Shown: one piece after another, positions 63,882-64,000 of the stretch
How the letters are laid out: each line of letters starts with the position of its first letter
How positions within the stretch are numbered: position 1 is the stretch's first letter
Source: Strigamia acuminata
Taxonomy: Eukaryota; Arthropoda; Chilopoda; Geophilomorpha; Linotaeniidae
Direction: 5' to 3'
Assembly: GCA_949358305.1 (NCBI GenBank)
Contig: OX442314.1
Location: 49,918,581 to 49,982,580 of the forward strand
Length of the DNA: 64,000 bases
Position numbers and translations under genes: made by a program
Notes under the pieces: generated by a model
Told to the model about the DNA's origin: nothing
The model's input: only the letters and a program-made list of their open reading frames with translations
Databases searched by the model: none

Positions 63882-64000
63882 GCAGGAATTTTTCATAGGA
63901 ACATGTGCACAGTCAGAGGTTGACAATGACAATGCACGGCACTGCGCCTCTATCATTCAACGGTCGTTGCTTGACCACTACAAAGTGTTATTAGTTGACA
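63882..64000 (+). CDS. Possible exon running off the window
   Basis: An acceptor TTTGGTTTTGCAG (63869-63881) precedes an open block containing FFIGTCAQSEVDNDN and SIIQRSLLDHYKVLLVD, open to the last base. The composition looks protein-like, but I do not recognise it. Confidence 0.35.

Overview
This is a window of a eukaryotic nuclear genome, most likely from an arthropod. That placement rests on weak but agreeing evidence: spliceosomal introns, a eukaryotic tRNA-Gly gene, an SR-type splicing-factor gene, an exon resembling intraflagellar transport protein IFT172, cysteine-rich EB/EGF-like exons, and hAT, Tc1/mariner and MULE-like transposons. I cannot name the species. The window is dominated by transposable elements, with few plausible host genes.

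Positions 1-16032 hold a tandem duplication with a period of 14722 bp. Positions 1-1310 repeat 14723-16032. Between them lie a Ty3/gypsy element (gypsy-1, + strand, 1311-14042, its 5' LTR cut at the duplication junction) and decayed cysteine-rich exons. Positions 16033-22236 carry a BED-finger (hAT) transposase relic split by a fold-back element, a small hAT MITE, a 46-bp tandem array, a tRNA-Gly(UCC) gene and an intact two-RRM SR-like gene.

Positions 22237-42175 are a second Ty3/gypsy element (gypsy-2, - strand, AAGG target duplication). A Ty1/copia element (30062-37081, - strand, apparently identical LTRs) is nested in its pol gene. Positions 42176-64000 hold decayed copies of the SR-like gene and its flanks, a pseudo-tRNA, a chimeric RRM gene, Tc1/mariner and gypsy relics, a recurring LTR-like repeat, a MULE-like element with a FLYWCH gene, a small membrane-protein exon duplication and several unassigned exon-like ORFs.

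The most interesting feature is shared by the two gypsy elements. Each is about 12.9 kb with a tRNA-Pro primer site. Each has a large gag with an AT-hook-like N terminus and a zinc knuckle, and a conserved A AAA AAC slippery heptamer just before the gag stop. Downstream of pol, in the env position, each carries a third gene with a 5'UTR intron, a short acidic first coding exon, a second phase-0 intron and a long Ser/Arg/Pro-rich exon. CRE-like TGACGTCA boxes lie upstream. The product shows no envelope features and I do not recognise it. In addition, both LTRs are packed with stem-loops; five in gypsy-1 share one apical motif and show covarying stems.
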